A model generated the notes under the pieces. It did no database searches. It saw only the letters and a program-made list of their open reading frames with translations, and was not told the DNA's origin. From assembly GCF_001518815.1 (NCBI RefSeq), contig NZ_CP013987.1:661001-725000 (forward strand): a stretch of 64,000 bases of DNA. The letters run 5' to 3'. The position numbers and the translations under genes were made by a program. Source of the DNA: Pseudomonas oryzihabitans. GTDB taxonomy: Bacteria > Pseudomonadota > Gammaproteobacteria > Pseudomonadales > Pseudomonadaceae. The first letter of the stretch is position 1; each line of letters opens with the position of its first letter. Shown one piece after another: positions 25,409 through 35,664 of the stretch.

Positions 25409-26932
25409 ATGTACGCCGACGACACCGATCGCCCCCATCACCGCGGCCTGCTGCTGCTGAGCATCACCCTCATGGTGCTGGTGTACTTTCTCGACAATCT
25501 CTCCATCGCCCTGGCCAATCGCTATGTCTACGGCGGCCTGGGCATCGACCAGCGCAGCTACAGCCTGGCAACCGCCTGCTACAGTGCCGCCGTCATCGTC
25601 ACCAGCGCCCCGCACCAGTGGTTCGCCCAGCGCCTGGGCTATCGCAACCTGATCTTCACCGCCGTCGGCATCCACCTGGTCGGCCAGGTGTGCTGCCTGG
25701 TCGCGAGCGATCTGCCGACCTTCATCGTCGGTCGGGTACTGATGGGTGCCGGCGCCGCCACCTTCTTTGCCGGGGCGCGGGTACTGGTGCAGATGTATTT
25801 CTCCGGTCCCCAGTTGCCGACCGGCATTCGTGCCTTTGCCTCGGGCGTGCCCCTGGGGGGTGCGCTGGCCTCCTTTACCACCGCGGAATTGCTGGAAGGC
25901 CATCAGTGGCGCGCCATCTTCTTGGTGCCGGCGCTGGCCTGTGGGTTGGTCGCGCTAGGTGCCTGGCTGTCGCTACCCCGGCGCTCCCATCCGCTGGAGA
26001 ATTCCGGCGCCCCCTCGCTGCTGTCCATGATGCTGCTGGCCGGTGGCAGCCTGCTGCTGACCACCACCACCCAGCGGCTGGCCTTCGACTTCTTCAGCGA
26101 CGGCCTATGGCTGGCGCTGGAGCTGCTGTTGGGAGTCGCCATCCTCGGGCTGTACGTCTATTACGAGCGAGGCCTCGCGCGGCCGACCCTGGACTTCAAG
26201 CACGCCATCACCCCCGGGTTTCTCGCCGGCATGCTGTTCATGATGCTCAACTACTTCCTGCTCGGGGCCTACAACTTCATCATCCCCCAGTACGTGGTCA
26301 ACGGCCTGCAGCTGCCGGTCTATACCGCCGGTGGGGTCATGGCGCTCGGTTGGCTGTGCGGTCTGGCGCCCCTGCTGATGATCACCTCGGTGCGGCTGCG
26401 CGAGCGCTTTCCCTGGGGCGGCTTTCGCAAGTACCTGGTGGCGGGCTATCTGCTGCTGGCCGGCTACGGCTTCTGGATGGTGCGGCAGCACGCCGACGTG
26501 CCCCTCTATCAGCAACTGGTGCCGGGTCTGATGATGCATGGCACCTACCTGATCGGCACCTTCGCGGTGATCATCATGTACACCTTCATGCGCGTCGAAC
26601 CGGCCTATTTCAGCCAGGCCTACCAGATCAAGAACATGACCCAGCAGCTGGTGATGCCCATGGGCATCGTCCTGTCCAACGTCTTCCTGCAGTGGCGCGA
26701 CGCCTTCCATGCCTCGGTGCTCAGCGCCTCGGTCAATCCCTATGCCCAGACCTACCAGGCCTATGAGGAACGCTATCGGCAGGCCACCGGTGCCGATAGC
26801 GCCCTGGCGCAGATCTCCAGCCTGGTCACCCGCCAGAGCCAGGTGCTGGGCTATCTCGACTATTTCTGGCTGGTTGGCTGGATCGGTCTGGCGCTGGCGG
26901 TCTACATGGCCGTGCAGCGGCATTTTCGCTAG
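25409..26932 (+). CDS. MFS transporter, 14-helix DHA2-like
   Basis: The 507-residue inner-membrane protein has about 14 hydrophobic segments starting near residue 14 ([19 protein letters not shown]). The loop between helices 2 and 3 carries [10 protein letters not shown], and the [15 protein letters not shown] segment resembles the helix-4/5 region of drug:proton antiporters. It most resembles the EmrB/DHA2 group, but no EmrA-type adaptor or TolC-like gene is adjacent and no regulator is visible. Substrate unknown. It follows the DpkA-like gene by 111 bases on the same strand; co-transcription is possible but not shown. No terminator was seen after it. Confidence 0.8.
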   Translation: MYADDTDRPHHRGLLLLSITLMVLVYFLDNLSIALANRYVYGGLGIDQRSYSLATACYSAAVIVTSAPHQWFAQRLGYRNLIFTAVGIHLVGQVCCLVASDLPTFIVGRVLMGAGAATFFAGARVLVQMYFSGPQLPTGIRAFASGVPLGGALASFTTAELLEGHQWRAIFLVPALACGLVALGAWLSLPRRSHPLENSGAPSLLSMMLLAGGSLLLTTTTQRLAFDFFSDGLWLALELLLGVAILGLYVYYERGLARPTLDFKHAITPGFLAGMLFMMLNYFLLGAYNFIIPQYVVNGLQLPVYTAGGVMALGWLCGLAPLLMITSVRLRERFPWGGFRKYLVAGYLLLAGYGFWMVRQHADVPLYQQLVPGLMMHGTYLIGTFAVIIMYTFMRVEPAYFSQAYQIKNMTQQLVMPMGIVLSNVFLQWRDAFHASVLSASVNPYAQTYQAYEERYRQATGADSALAQISSLVTRQSQVLGYLDYFWLVGWIGLALAVYMAVQRHFR

Positions 26933-27123
26933 CGCGCGACGATTGCCTGCCTTTAAGCCGATGTTCAGCTAGCGGCCACCATAATGCGGGCTTTTGCAGG
27001 CCGCGCCGTTCCCCCGGACCCTGCGCCGGTCGGCCGCGCCCCGGTCGGTCCGGAGCTTGCATTGCTGGGCTGTCGGGCTTTGTGGAACAATGCGGGCAAC
27101 GATATTTTTCAAGGGTGGCAGCC

Positions 27124-27597
27124 GTGATCGACGCTGATGGTTTTCGCCCCAATGTCGGCATCATTCTCGCCAACGATGCTGGCCAAGTACTGTGGGCCCG
27201 CCGTATCAACCAGGATGCCTGGCAGTTTCCCCAGGGTGGGATCGATGACCGGGAAACGCCCGAGGAGGCGCTGTACCGGGAGCTGAACGAAGAAGTGGGG
27301 CTGAGCCCCGAGGATGTCCGTATCCTGGCCTGTACCCGGGGCTGGCTGAGGTATCGACTGCCGCAGCGCATGGTGCGTACCCACAGCCGTCCGCTGTGCA
27401 TCGGCCAGAAGCAGAAGTGGTTTCTGTTGCGTCTGACCGCGGAAGAGCAGCGGGTGCGGATGGATGTGACGGGCAAGCCTGAATTCGATGGCTGGCGCTG
27501 GGTAAGCTACTGGTACCCCCTGGGCCAGGTGGTGACCTTCAAGCGTGAGGTCTATCGGCGGGCGCTCAAGGAGTTGGCACCCCGCTTGCTGGCCTGA
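27124..27597 (+). CDS. rppH: RNA pyrophosphohydrolase
   Basis: The 157-residue Nudix hydrolase removes pyrophosphate from the 5' triphosphate end of mRNA, triggering RNase E decay. The Nudix box is [22 protein letters not shown] (about residues 38-59), within the conserved contexts [23 protein letters not shown] and [17 protein letters not shown] chose the GTG at 27124, matching the family N-terminus; the longer ATG reading from 27082 adds 14 atypical residues. ptsP follows 111 bases later, a pairing common in gammaproteobacteria. Confidence 0.95.
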   Translation: MIDADGFRPNVGIILANDAGQVLWARRINQDAWQFPQGGIDDRETPEEALYRELNEEVGLSPEDVRILACTRGWLRYRLPQRMVRTHSRPLCIGQKQKWFLLRLTAEEQRVRMDVTGKPEFDGWRWVSYWYPLGQVVTFKREVYRRALKELAPRLLA

Positions 27598-27708
27598 TTA
27601 CCGGTACGGCCGGTGCGAAAGTGGTGAGGAGAAGCTGTGGTCATGCAGGATGAACGACACGTGATGCACGCCGGCGGCTCCGCCGGGCGTCGGCTGCGGA
27701 GGCGCTAG

Positions 27709-29988
27709 ATGCTTGCAGTTCTGCGCAAGATCGTCCAGGAGGTCAATGCCGCCAAGGATCTGGGGTCGGCACTGTCCATCATCGTGCAGCGCGTCCGCGC
27801 GGCCATGCAGTCGCAGGTCTGCTCCGTCTATCTGCTGGATCCGGATACCAATCGTTTCGTGCTGATGGCCACCGAAGGCCTGAACAAGAAATCCATCGGC
27901 CGGGTCAGCATGGCGCCCAACGAAGGCCTGGTCGGCCTGGTCGGGACGCGTGAAGAGCCGCTCAACCTCGAAGACGCCGCCAGCCACCCGCGCTTCCGCT
28001 ATTTCGCTGAAACCGGTGAGGAACGTTATGCGTCCTTCCTCGGCGCACCCATCATTCACCACCGACGCGTCATGGGCGTGCTGGTGGTGCAGCAGAAGGA
28101 ACGTCGTCAGTTCGACGAGGGCGAGGAAGCCTTCCTGGTCACCATGAGCGCCCAGCTGTCCGGGGTGATCGCCCATGCCGAGGCCACCGGGACCATTCGT
28201 GGTCTGGATCGGCAGGGCAAGGGGATCCAGGAAGCGCGCTTCGTCGGCATTCCCGGCTCGCCCGGGGTCGGCGTCGGCAAGGCGGTGGTGGTCCTGCCGC
28301 CAGCCGACCTGGAAGTGGTCCCCGACAAGACGGTGACCGACATCGACGCCGAGCTGCAGCTGTTCCGCACCGCGCTGGAAGGCGTACGGGCGGACATGAA
28401 GGCGCTCTCCAAGCGGCTGTCCACCCAGCTGCGCAAGGAAGAGCAGGCGCTGTTCGACGTCTACCTGATGATGCTCGACGACGCCGCCCTCGGTAACGAG
28501 GTGACCACCATCATCAAGAGTGGCCAGTGGGCCCAGGGCGCCCTGCGCCAGGTGGTGATGGAGCACGTCCAGCGCTTCGAGCTGATGGACGACGCCTATC
28601 TGCGCGAACGGGCCGCCGATGTGCGAGACCTGGGCCGCCGGCTGCTCGCCTATCTGCAACAGGCGCACCAGGCCTGCCTGATCTATCCGGAAAACACCAT
28701 CCTGGTCAGCGAGGAACTCTCGCCGGCCATGCTGGGCGAGGTGCCCGAGGGGCGTCTGGTCGGCCTGATCTCGGTACTGGGTTCGGGCAACTCCCACGTG
28801 GCCATCCTGGCGCGCGCCATGGGCGTGCCCACCGTCATGGGCGCGGTGGACCTGCCGTATTCCAAGGTGGACGGCATCGACCTCATTGTCGATGGCTACC
28901 ACGGCGAGATCTTCACCAACCCTTCGCCGACGCTGATCAAGCAGTATGGCGACGTGGTGGAGGAGGAGCGCCAGCTGACCCAGGGCCTCGATGCCCTGCG
29001 CAGTCTGCCCTGCGAGACCCTCGACGGCCATCGCATGCCGCTGTGGGTCAACACCGGCCTGATGGCCGACGTGGCCCGTGCCCAGCAGCGCGGGGCCGAA
29101 GGGGTCGGGCTGTATCGCACCGAAGTCCCCTTCATGGTCAACGAGCGTTTTCCCAGCGAAAAGGAGCAGCTCTCGATCTACCGTGAGCAGCTGGCCGCCT
29201 TCCATCCGGCGCCGGTGACCATGCGCACCCTGGATGTCGGCGGTGACAAGGCGCTGTCCTATTTCCCGATCAAGGAAGACAACCCCTTCCTGGGCTGGCG
29301 CGGTATCCGCGTCACCCTGGATCATCCGGAAATCTTCCTGGTACAGACCCGCGCCATGCTCAAGGCCAGCGAGGGGCTGAACAACCTGCGCATCATGCTG
29401 CCGATGATCTCCGGTGTGCACGAGGTAGAGGAATCCCAGCACCTCTTGCACCGCGCCTGGTGCGAAGTACGCGACGAAGGCGTCGACATTCCCATGCCGC
29501 CCGTGGGTGTGATGGTCGAGGTGCCCTCGGCGGTCTACCAGGCCCGCGATCTGGCGCGCCAGGTGGATTTCATCTCGGTGGGCTCCAATGACCTGACCCA
29601 GTACCTGCTGGCGGTGGACCGTAACAATCCGCGGGTGGCCGATCTCTACGACTACTTCCACCCTGCGGTGCTGCAGGCGTTGCAACAGGTGGTCGATGGC
29701 GCCCATGCCGAAGGAGTGCCGGTGAGCATCTGCGGCGAAATGGCTGGCGATCCGGCGGCGGCGGTGCTGCTCATGGGCATGGGCTTCGACACCCTGTCGA
29801 TGAACGCCACCAACCTGCCCAAGGTGAAATGGCTGCTGCGCCAGGTCACCCTGGAGAAGGCCCGGGAGCTGGTGCAGCAGATGCGCCAGATCGACAACCC
29901 CCAGGTCATCCACAGCGCCTTGCATCTGGCCTTGCGTAACCTCGGACTGGGCCGGGTGATCAACCCGGCGGCCAGCGTCCAGAGCTGA
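27709..29988 (+). CDS. ptsP: PTS-Ntr enzyme I (phosphoenolpyruvate phosphotransferase)
   Basis: PtsP starts the nitrogen-related phosphorelay by taking phosphate from PEP and passing it to NPr (PtsO) and then PtsN. The 759-residue protein has an N-terminal GAF domain (about 15-165) that senses nitrogen status in related proteins, then the enzyme I domains. The phosphorylated His363 lies in GSGNSHVAILARAMG, and the PEP-binding barrel shows VGLYRTEVPFM, MRTLDVGGDKAL, SVGSNDLTQY and the Cys in VSICGEMAGD. Full length. It lies downstream of rppH and upstream of a decayed transporter gene. A GC-rich hairpin without T-run follows the stop. Confidence 0.95.
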   Translation: MLAVLRKIVQEVNAAKDLGSALSIIVQRVRAAMQSQVCSVYLLDPDTNRFVLMATEGLNKKSIGRVSMAPNEGLVGLVGTREEPLNLEDAASHPRFRYFAETGEERYASFLGAPIIHHRRVMGVLVVQQKERRQFDEGEEAFLVTMSAQLSGVIAHAEATGTIRGLDRQGKGIQEARFVGIPGSPGVGVGKAVVVLPPADLEVVPDKTVTDIDAELQLFRTALEGVRADMKALSKRLSTQLRKEEQALFDVYLMMLDDAALGNEVTTIIKSGQWAQGALRQVVMEHVQRFELMDDAYLRERAADVRDLGRRLLAYLQQAHQACLIYPENTILVSEELSPAMLGEVPEGRLVGLISVLGSGNSHVAILARAMGVPTVMGAVDLPYSKVDGIDLIVDGYHGEIFTNPSPTLIKQYGDVVEEERQLTQGLDALRSLPCETLDGHRMPLWVNTGLMADVARAQQRGAEGVGLYRTEVPFMVNERFPSEKEQLSIYREQLAAFHPAPVTMRTLDVGGDKALSYFPIKEDNPFLGWRGIRVTLDHPEIFLVQTRAMLKASEGLNNLRIMLPMISGVHEVEESQHLLHRAWCEVRDEGVDIPMPPVGVMVEVPSAVYQARDLARQVDFISVGSNDLTQYLLAVDRNNPRVADLYDYFHPAVLQALQQVVDGAHAEGVPVSICGEMAGDPAAAVLLMGMGFDTLSMNATNLPKVKWLLRQVTLEKARELVQQMRQIDNPQVIHSALHLALRNLGLGRVINPAASVQS

Positions 29989-29991
29989 GCG

Positions 29992-30023
29992 TGCCCGGCG
30001 GGAAGGCCGCTTTCCGCCGGGCA
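29992..30023 (+). other. GC-rich hairpin after ptsP
   Basis: TGCCCGGCGG (29992-30001) pairs with CCGCCGGGCA (30014-30023). There is no T-run after the stem, so it could stabilise the ptsP message end or be a weak terminator. Confidence 0.45.
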
Positions 30024-30061
30024 GGCAGCGGCGTACCATGCCGCCTCCTGCGCCCGAGGTG

Positions 30062-30419
30062 ATGATGGATCTCTTGCTCTTCCTGGTGCCTGGCGTCTGC
30101 GCCGGGTTGCTGGCCGGTCTGATCAGAGGTAGTTGCTGCCTGATCATCATGCCGGTGCTGGCCTACCGTTCTACCGCCACGGAACTCGATCCGCACATCC
30201 CTGCCCACCTGGCGGTGGGGACCTCGCTGGCCACCAGCGTCTCCACTTCGCTCCCTTTCGTCTGCGCCCATCATCAGCTCGGCGCCGTGTGCTGGCGGCT
30301 GTTCGCTCGGATGCCCCTGGGCAGCGTCTTCGGTAGCGCCCTGGATGGGTTGAACGCCGCGGCTGCTCAAGCGTCCATTCGCCTTGCTGTCTGGCGTCGG
30401 CCTCAATTTTCTACTCTGA
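30062..30419 (+). pseudogene. Decayed TSUP (TauE/SafE-type) membrane transporter gene
   Basis: The reading frame from ATG 30062 gives about 95 residues that follow a TSUP transporter N-terminus: MDLLLFLVPGVCAGLLAGL, then CLIIMPVL, HLAVGTSLATS, and an AHHQLGAVCW stretch. The glycine-rich turn normally after the first helix is corrupted to IRGSCC. After about 30345 the match is lost in that frame. In the next frame, bases 30357-30419 read [20 protein letters not shown] then TGA, which is the usual C-terminus of this family. Intact relatives are about 260 residues, so roughly 130-140 internal codons are gone and the ends are joined out of frame. The position between ptsP and lgt is where pseudomonads carry the intact gene, as I remember it. 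Any product would be non-functional. Confidence 0.85.
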
Positions 30420-30438
30420 TCCCTGTCAAGGAGGCACC

Positions 30439-31251
30439 ATGCTGCCGTATCCGCAAATAGACCCGGTGGCCCTGTCGCTGGGGCCGCTGAAGATCCACTG
30501 GTACGGCCTCATGTACCTGGTGGGCATCGGCGGTGCCTGGTGGCTGGCCAAGCGCCGGCTCAATCGCTTCGATCCGCGCTGGACCAGCGAAACCCTGTCG
30601 GATCTGGTGTTCTGGGTGGCGCTGGGGGTCATCGCCGGGGGACGGCTCGGCTATGTGCTCTTCTACAACCTGGCGGAGTACATCGCCAATCCGACGCTGA
30701 TCTTCGAGGTCTGGAAGGGCGGCATGTCCTTCCACGGCGGCCTGCTCGGGGTGATCCTGGCGGTCTGGTGGTTCGGCAAGCGCCACAACAAGGGCTTCTT
30801 CGAACTGATGGATTTCATCGCGCCACTGGTGCCCATTGGCCTGGGTGCCGGTCGCATCGGCAACTTCATCAACGCCGAACTCTGGGGCAAGCCTACCGAT
30901 GTGCCCTGGGCGATGATCTTCCCGCCCTACAGCGACCCGGCCCAGTTGCCGCGCCATCCCTCGCAGCTCTACCAGTTCGCCCTGGAAGGCGTGGCGCTGT
31001 TCGTGATCCTCTGGCTGTACTCGCGCAAGCCGCGGCCGACCATGGCCGTGTCCGGCCTGTTCGTACTCTGCTACGGCATCTTCCGCTTCATCGTCGAATT
31101 CGTGCGAGTGCCCGATGCCCAGCTCGGCTATCTGGCCTGGGGCTGGCTGACCATGGGCCAGGTGCTCTGCGTGCCCATGGTGCTGGGCGGTATCGCACTC
31201 ATGGTCTACGCCTACCGCCGTGCGCCGCAGCCGGTCGTCCGCGCCGAATGA
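30439..31251 (+). CDS. lgt: Prolipoprotein diacylglyceryl transferase
   Basis: Lgt transfers diacylglycerol from phosphatidylglycerol to the lipobox Cys, the first step of lipoprotein maturation in the inner membrane. The 270-residue protein has about seven hydrophobic segments and the essential motifs SFHGGLLG (about residues 95-102) and [15 protein letters not shown] (about 135-149). A strong ribosome-binding site (AAGGAGG) precedes ATG 30439. It begins 20 bases after the end of the decayed TSUP gene. Clients in this window include PilP and an M16-like lipoprotein. Confidence 0.96.
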   Translation: MLPYPQIDPVALSLGPLKIHWYGLMYLVGIGGAWWLAKRRLNRFDPRWTSETLSDLVFWVALGVIAGGRLGYVLFYNLAEYIANPTLIFEVWKGGMSFHGGLLGVILAVWWFGKRHNKGFFELMDFIAPLVPIGLGAGRIGNFINAELWGKPTDVPWAMIFPPYSDPAQLPRHPSQLYQFALEGVALFVILWLYSRKPRPTMAVSGLFVLCYGIFRFIVEFVRVPDAQLGYLAWGWLTMGQVLCVPMVLGGIALMVYAYRRAPQPVVRAE

Positions 31252-31269
31252 CGTCTGGGGACCGCTCGC

Positions 31270-31297
31270 ATGACAAGTGCGGGCGGCCTGTTATAGT
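31270..31297 (+). promoter_or_regulatory. Strong candidate sigma-70 promoter of the small envelope gene
   Basis: ATGACA (31270-31275) and TATAGT (31292-31297) are separated by 16 bases; each hexamer matches five of six consensus bases. It lies 39 bases upstream of ATG 31337 and just after lgt. Confidence 0.7.
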
Positions 31298-31336
31298 TCA
31301 GGGACCACCATCACTACCGCGCAAGGGATCAGCCGT

Positions 31337-31693
31337 ATGAATCCGTTCCGTAGCCTGGCTGCCGTGCTGGCGCTGACCCTGACGATGCAGGTCCTGCCGG
31401 CGCAGGCACAGCAGGCTCAGGGTGACGTCACCGAGTATCAGACCGCCGACCAGGCATTTGGTGAAGCCCAGGCTCCCGCCGCCTTTTCCATGATCGGTGA
31501 TCTCTTGATCGCACGGCCACTGCTGATCGCCGCCACCGTGATCGGGGCGGGGGTTTTCGTGGTCAGCCTGCCATTCACCGCCGCGGGCGGTAACATCGGC
31601 AAGGCCGGCAAGGCCCTGGTGGTCGAGCCGGGCAAGGCGGCCTTCGTGCGCTGCCTCGGCTGCACCCAGAGCGGGTACGGTCGTACCGAATAG
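31337..31693 (+). CDS. Small conserved envelope protein of unknown function
   Basis: The 118-residue product begins [18 protein letters not shown] with a signal peptide probably cleaved after VLPAQAQ. A single long hydrophobic segment follows (about residues 56-80, [25 protein letters not shown]) and a C-terminal [16 protein letters not shown] segment. Similar small proteins are common in pseudomonads and are sometimes labelled multidrug transporter, a name this sequence does not support. It is probably anchored in the inner membrane. It has its own promoter and is convergent with the ferredoxin gene 23 bases away. I cannot assign a function. Confidence 0.7.
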   Translation: MNPFRSLAAVLALTLTMQVLPAQAQQAQGDVTEYQTADQAFGEAQAPAAFSMIGDLLIARPLLIAATVIGAGVFVVSLPFTAAGGNIGKAGKALVVEPGKAAFVRCLGCTQSGYGRTE

Positions 31694-31716
31694 GCCCTGG
31701 TGCCAGGCCTGGCTGC

Positions 31717-32574
<858 letters not shown>

Positions 32575-32652
32575 CTATTGGGGCTTGGATGGTAGCTCAG
32601 GGGCGGGGTGAGGCCAAGGCGACAGGGGGCGGGATCGCCGACCCGTGGGCGT

Positions 32653-33657
32653 TTATCGGCCGGATGGCGAGGTCTGCTGGCTGACCAGCCAGTCGGGAAT
32701 GCGTCTTTCCAGATAGTAATCGGGGTGGCGGAAGGTGCCGCCGATGAAACCCACGTGTCCGCCATGGGGCAGGCGCTCGAACAGGGTGCCGGGCGCCAGT
32801 TCGGCGCGTGCTGGCAAGGCGTCGGTGCCGATGAAGGGGTCGTCCTCGGCCTGGATCAGCAGGGCGGGGATGCGGATGCCGCCCAGGTAGTAGCGGCTGG
32901 AAGCCTGTCGGTAATAGTCCTGGGCATCGCGAAAGCCGTGCAGCGGCGCGGTGTACTTGTCGTCGAAATCCCAGAAGGTCTTGAGCCCTTCGGGTGGCCC
33001 CAGGCGCGCGAGGATCTCGTGCTGCTCGGGGTGGCGCTCCTGATCGAACAGCGCCTGCTTGTCGCGCACGTAGCGCGCCAGTTCACGGATGAAGTGCCGC
33101 TGATAGATACGCGAGAAGCCGATGCCGATGCGATCGGCGCAGAGGTCCAGGCGAAAGGGCACCGAGACCGCCGCCGCGGCCCTCAGTCCGCTTTGCGCGC
33201 CGTGTTCGCCCAGGTATTTGAGCAGGACATTGCCGCCCAGGGAGAAGCCCACGGCATACAGCGGTGCGTCCGGGCGGCTGATCTGCAGGTGGCGGACCAC
33301 CGCCGCCAGGTCGTCGCTGACGCCGGAGTGATAGCCGCGCGGCAGGCGGTTGGGCTCGCCAGAGCAGCCACGCCAGTTGAGGCCGACGCTGGCCCAGCCG
33401 CGGGCGGCGAGGGCGAATTGCAGCCCGAGCACATAGTGGGAGCCGGAGCTGCCGGTGAGGCCATGGGCGATCAGCACCAGCGGCGCCCGTGGGTCCTCGG
33501 CGTGATACCAGTCCAGATCCAGGAAGTCGCCATCCTCCAGCCACAGCCGTTCGCGTGGTCGGGTGATGGGCGGCAGATGCCGCCACAACGAGCCCCAGAG
33601 GGTCTGCAGGTGTGGGCCGGGTAGCCAGCGTGCCGGCCGAAAGGGTGCGCCGCTCAC
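32653..33657 (-). CDS. yheT: YheT-type alpha/beta hydrolase
   Basis: The 334-residue protein belongs to the AB-hydrolase/YheT family of predicted esterases. It starts with the family N-terminus PARWLPGPHLQTLWGSLWR, then the oxyanion region LIAHGLTGSSGSHY, the nucleophile elbow GFSLGG (about residues 157-162) and a late LPHGGHVGF segment with the catalytic His. The start is GTG 33657, overlapping the rsmD stop (GTGA), so it is translationally coupled to rsmD. The natural ester substrate is not known. Confidence 0.88.
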   Translation of the reverse strand: MSGAPFRPARWLPGPHLQTLWGSLWRHLPPITRPRERLWLEDGDFLDLDWYHAEDPRAPLVLIAHGLTGSSGSHYVLGLQFALAARGWASVGLNWRGCSGEPNRLPRGYHSGVSDDLAAVVRHLQISRPDAPLYAVGFSLGGNVLLKYLGEHGAQSGLRAAAAVSVPFRLDLCADRIGIGFSRIYQRHFIRELARYVRDKQALFDQERHPEQHEILARLGPPEGLKTFWDFDDKYTAPLHGFRDAQDYYRQASSRYYLGGIRIPALLIQAEDDPFIGTDALPARAELAPGTLFERLPHGGHVGFIGGTFRHPDYYLERRIPDWLVSQQTSPSGR

Positions 33658-34223
33658 GCCTGGCGGTGCCAGAGGGCGTAGTGGACGTTGCCGGTCTTTT
33701 TCTCGCGGTGCAGCTGCCAGGTCGCGGGCAGGGTCAGCCGGGAGGGCTGGGTTTCGCTCTCGGTGTAGATCCAGGCGTCTGCGGCGAGCCAGCCCTGGGT
33801 TTCCAGCGCCGCGCAGGCCGGCTCCAGCAGGTCCTTGCCAAAGGGCGGGTCGAGAAACACCAGGTCGAAAGGCGTCTCCACCGGCTTGGCCAGCGCCTGG
33901 AGGGCATCGGTCTGGCGTACCTCGGCGTGCGCGCAGCCCAGGGTCTGCAGATGACCGCGCAGGGCATTGACTGCCTGGGCGTTGAGGTCGAAGGCCAGGG
34001 CCTGACCGGCACCGCGGGAGAGGGCTTCCAGCAGCAGCGCACCGCTGCCGGCGAAGGGGTCCAGGACTCGGGCGCCGGGCGTCACCACGGCCAGCCAGTT
34101 GAACAGGGTCTCGCGCACCCGATCCGGGGTGGGCCTCAGGCCCAGGGCATCGGGAAAGGCGAAGCGCCGGCTGCGCCAGTCGCCACCGATGATGCGCAGT
34201 TGGTTGGCGGGCTTCTGGGCCAT
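33654..34223 (-). CDS. rsmD: 16S rRNA (guanine966-N2)-methyltransferase
   Basis: The 189-residue SAM-dependent enzyme methylates G966 of 16S rRNA. It shows LRIIGGDWRSRRF near the N-terminus, the SAM-binding VLDPFAGSGALLLEAL and the catalytic DPPFG (in LVFLDPPFGK). The ATG at 34221-34223 gives the normal start. An upstream in-frame ATG would extend it into the M16 gene by 45 residues and is rejected. It lies one base after the M16 lipoprotein gene and overlaps yheT, so probably one operon. In many bacteria rsmD sits near coaD and ftsY, as here. Confidence 0.95.
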   Translation of the reverse strand: MAQKPANQLRIIGGDWRSRRFAFPDALGLRPTPDRVRETLFNWLAVVTPGARVLDPFAGSGALLLEALSRGAGQALAFDLNAQAVNALRGHLQTLGCAHAEVRQTDALQALAKPVETPFDLVFLDPPFGKDLLEPACAALETQGWLAADAWIYTESETQPSRLTLPATWQLHREKKTGNVHYALWHRQA

Positions 34224-34224
34224 G

Positions 34225-35664
34225 CTAGTGCTCCGGAACGCCGCTGGGCGGCAAGGTGGGAAGGGGGCGAGGCGGCGGCAGCGGTTGCTGGGCGACCCGG
34301 GGGCCGGCGGTGACCACCACGAAGTTGGCCGGATCCAGGTGACGCTGCAGGGCGGCATGCACCTGGGCCACCGTTAGGCTGCGGACCTGCTGGAGGAAGT
34401 CGTCCAGGTAGCTGCTGGGCAAGTCATAGAAGCCGATATTGCCCAGCTGGGCGACGATGGCGCCGTTGCTGGCATTGGTCAGCGGAAAGCTGCCTTCGAT
34501 CTGCCGCTTGGCGCGGTCCAGTTCGGCCTGGGTCGGGCCCTGGGCCAGGTAGTCGCGCAGCAGGTCGCGGACCAGCGCCAGGGTGGCATCGCCCAGTTCG
34601 GCGCGGGTCTGCAGGCCGATGGTGAAGGGGCCCGGCTGGCGCATCGGTGTAAAGCCCGAGCTGACGCCATAGGTGAGGCCACGGCGTTCACGCAATTCGG
34701 TCATCAGGCGACTGCCGAAACCGCCGCCGCCAAGGATCTGGTTGCCGACGAACAGGGCCGCGTAATCGGGATCGCGGCGGGTGATGCCGAGCTGGCCGAG
34801 CAGCAGGCGGGTCTGCTGGGCCGGGAGCTCCAGCGCCACTTGTGCCGGTACGGCGGGGACCGGCGCGGGCAGCGGCGGCAGCGCCGGGCCGTGGGGCAGG
34901 GCACGCGACAGCTGGGCGGCGATCCGTTCGGCCCGGGCGCGATCCAGATCGCCGGTGATGGCGATCACGGCATTGCCGGCGGCATAGGCCCGGGCATGGA
35001 AGGCCTGCAGGCTGGCGGCATCGAGGCGTGCCAGGCTGGCTGCCGTACCGAGCGGTGAGTGGGCATAGGGGTGGCTGCCATAGAGGCGCTGCTGCAGGGC
35101 CTCGCCGGCAAGGCTCGCCGGTTCACGGCGACTGGCGGCGATCAGGGTCAGCAGCTGGTCGCGGATACGCTGGATGGCCTCGGCAGGAAAGGTCGGGCGG
35201 CCGACCACGTCGGCGAGCAGTGCCAGGGCCGGCTCGCTGTGGGCGGGATCGGCAAGGGTGCGCAGGCCGGCTACGGCCTGGTCGCGATAGGCGCCGTTGC
35301 TGAAGTCGGCGCCCAGGCGCTCGAAGCCATCGGCGATGGCGCCGGCATCGCGTCCCGGGGTGCCTTCGTTGAGCAGGCCGTTGGTCAGCATGGCGAGGCC
35401 TGGGCTGGCGCCGTCCCGGCTGCTGCCGGCGGCAAAGATCAGGCGTACATCGAACATCGGCAATTCCGGCGCCGGCACGAACAGCACCTGGGCGCCCTCG
35501 GCGGTACGCCAGCGCTGGATATCCAGCTGGCGGCCCAAGGGCGGTGCCGCCTTGAGGGTCTTCAGGCTATCCACGGCGGGATAGGCGCGCGCCAGGTCGC
35601 CCACCGGCGAAGGGGCCTGGCAGCCCGCGAGCAGGCACAGCGAAAGGCTGAGCAGGCGTTTCAT
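34225..35664 (-). CDS. M16-family protein without zinc motif, predicted lipoprotein
   Basis: The 479-residue protein starts with a lipoprotein signal (CLLAGC, lipid on about Cys15). It has two M16 half-domains but no HxxEH zinc-binding motif; the corresponding region reads GLAMLTNGLLNEGT. It keeps the RRGLTYGVSSGF segment that supplies the Arg/Tyr substrate-binding pair in heterodimeric M16B proteases. It overlaps the active M16 gene by four bases (ATGA). The natural reading is the non-catalytic partner of that protease, as in processing-peptidase heterodimers. Location in the periplasm is inferred from the lipobox. Confidence 0.85.
   Translation of the reverse strand: MKRLLSLSLCLLAGCQAPSPVGDLARAYPAVDSLKTLKAAPPLGRQLDIQRWRTAEGAQVLFVPAPELPMFDVRLIFAAGSSRDGASPGLAMLTNGLLNEGTPGRDAGAIADGFERLGADFSNGAYRDQAVAGLRTLADPAHSEPALALLADVVGRPTFPAEAIQRIRDQLLTLIAASRREPASLAGEALQQRLYGSHPYAHSPLGTAASLARLDAASLQAFHARAYAAGNAVIAITGDLDRARAERIAAQLSRALPHGPALPPLPAPVPAVPAQVALELPAQQTRLLLGQLGITRRDPDYAALFVGNQILGGGGFGSRLMTELRERRGLTYGVSSGFTPMRQPGPFTIGLQTRAELGDATLALVRDLLRDYLAQGPTQAELDRAKRQIEGSFPLTNASNGAIVAQLGNIGFYDLPSSYLDDFLQQVRSLTVAQVHAALQRHLDPANFVVVTAGPRVAQQPLPPPRPLPTLPPSGVPEH

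Noticed and set aside
30038-30460. A complete small membrane protein between ptsP and lgt
   Set aside because: The C-terminal half in that frame has no membrane character, overlaps the lgt start, and the authentic TSUP C-terminus is readable in another frame, so it was called a pseudogene.
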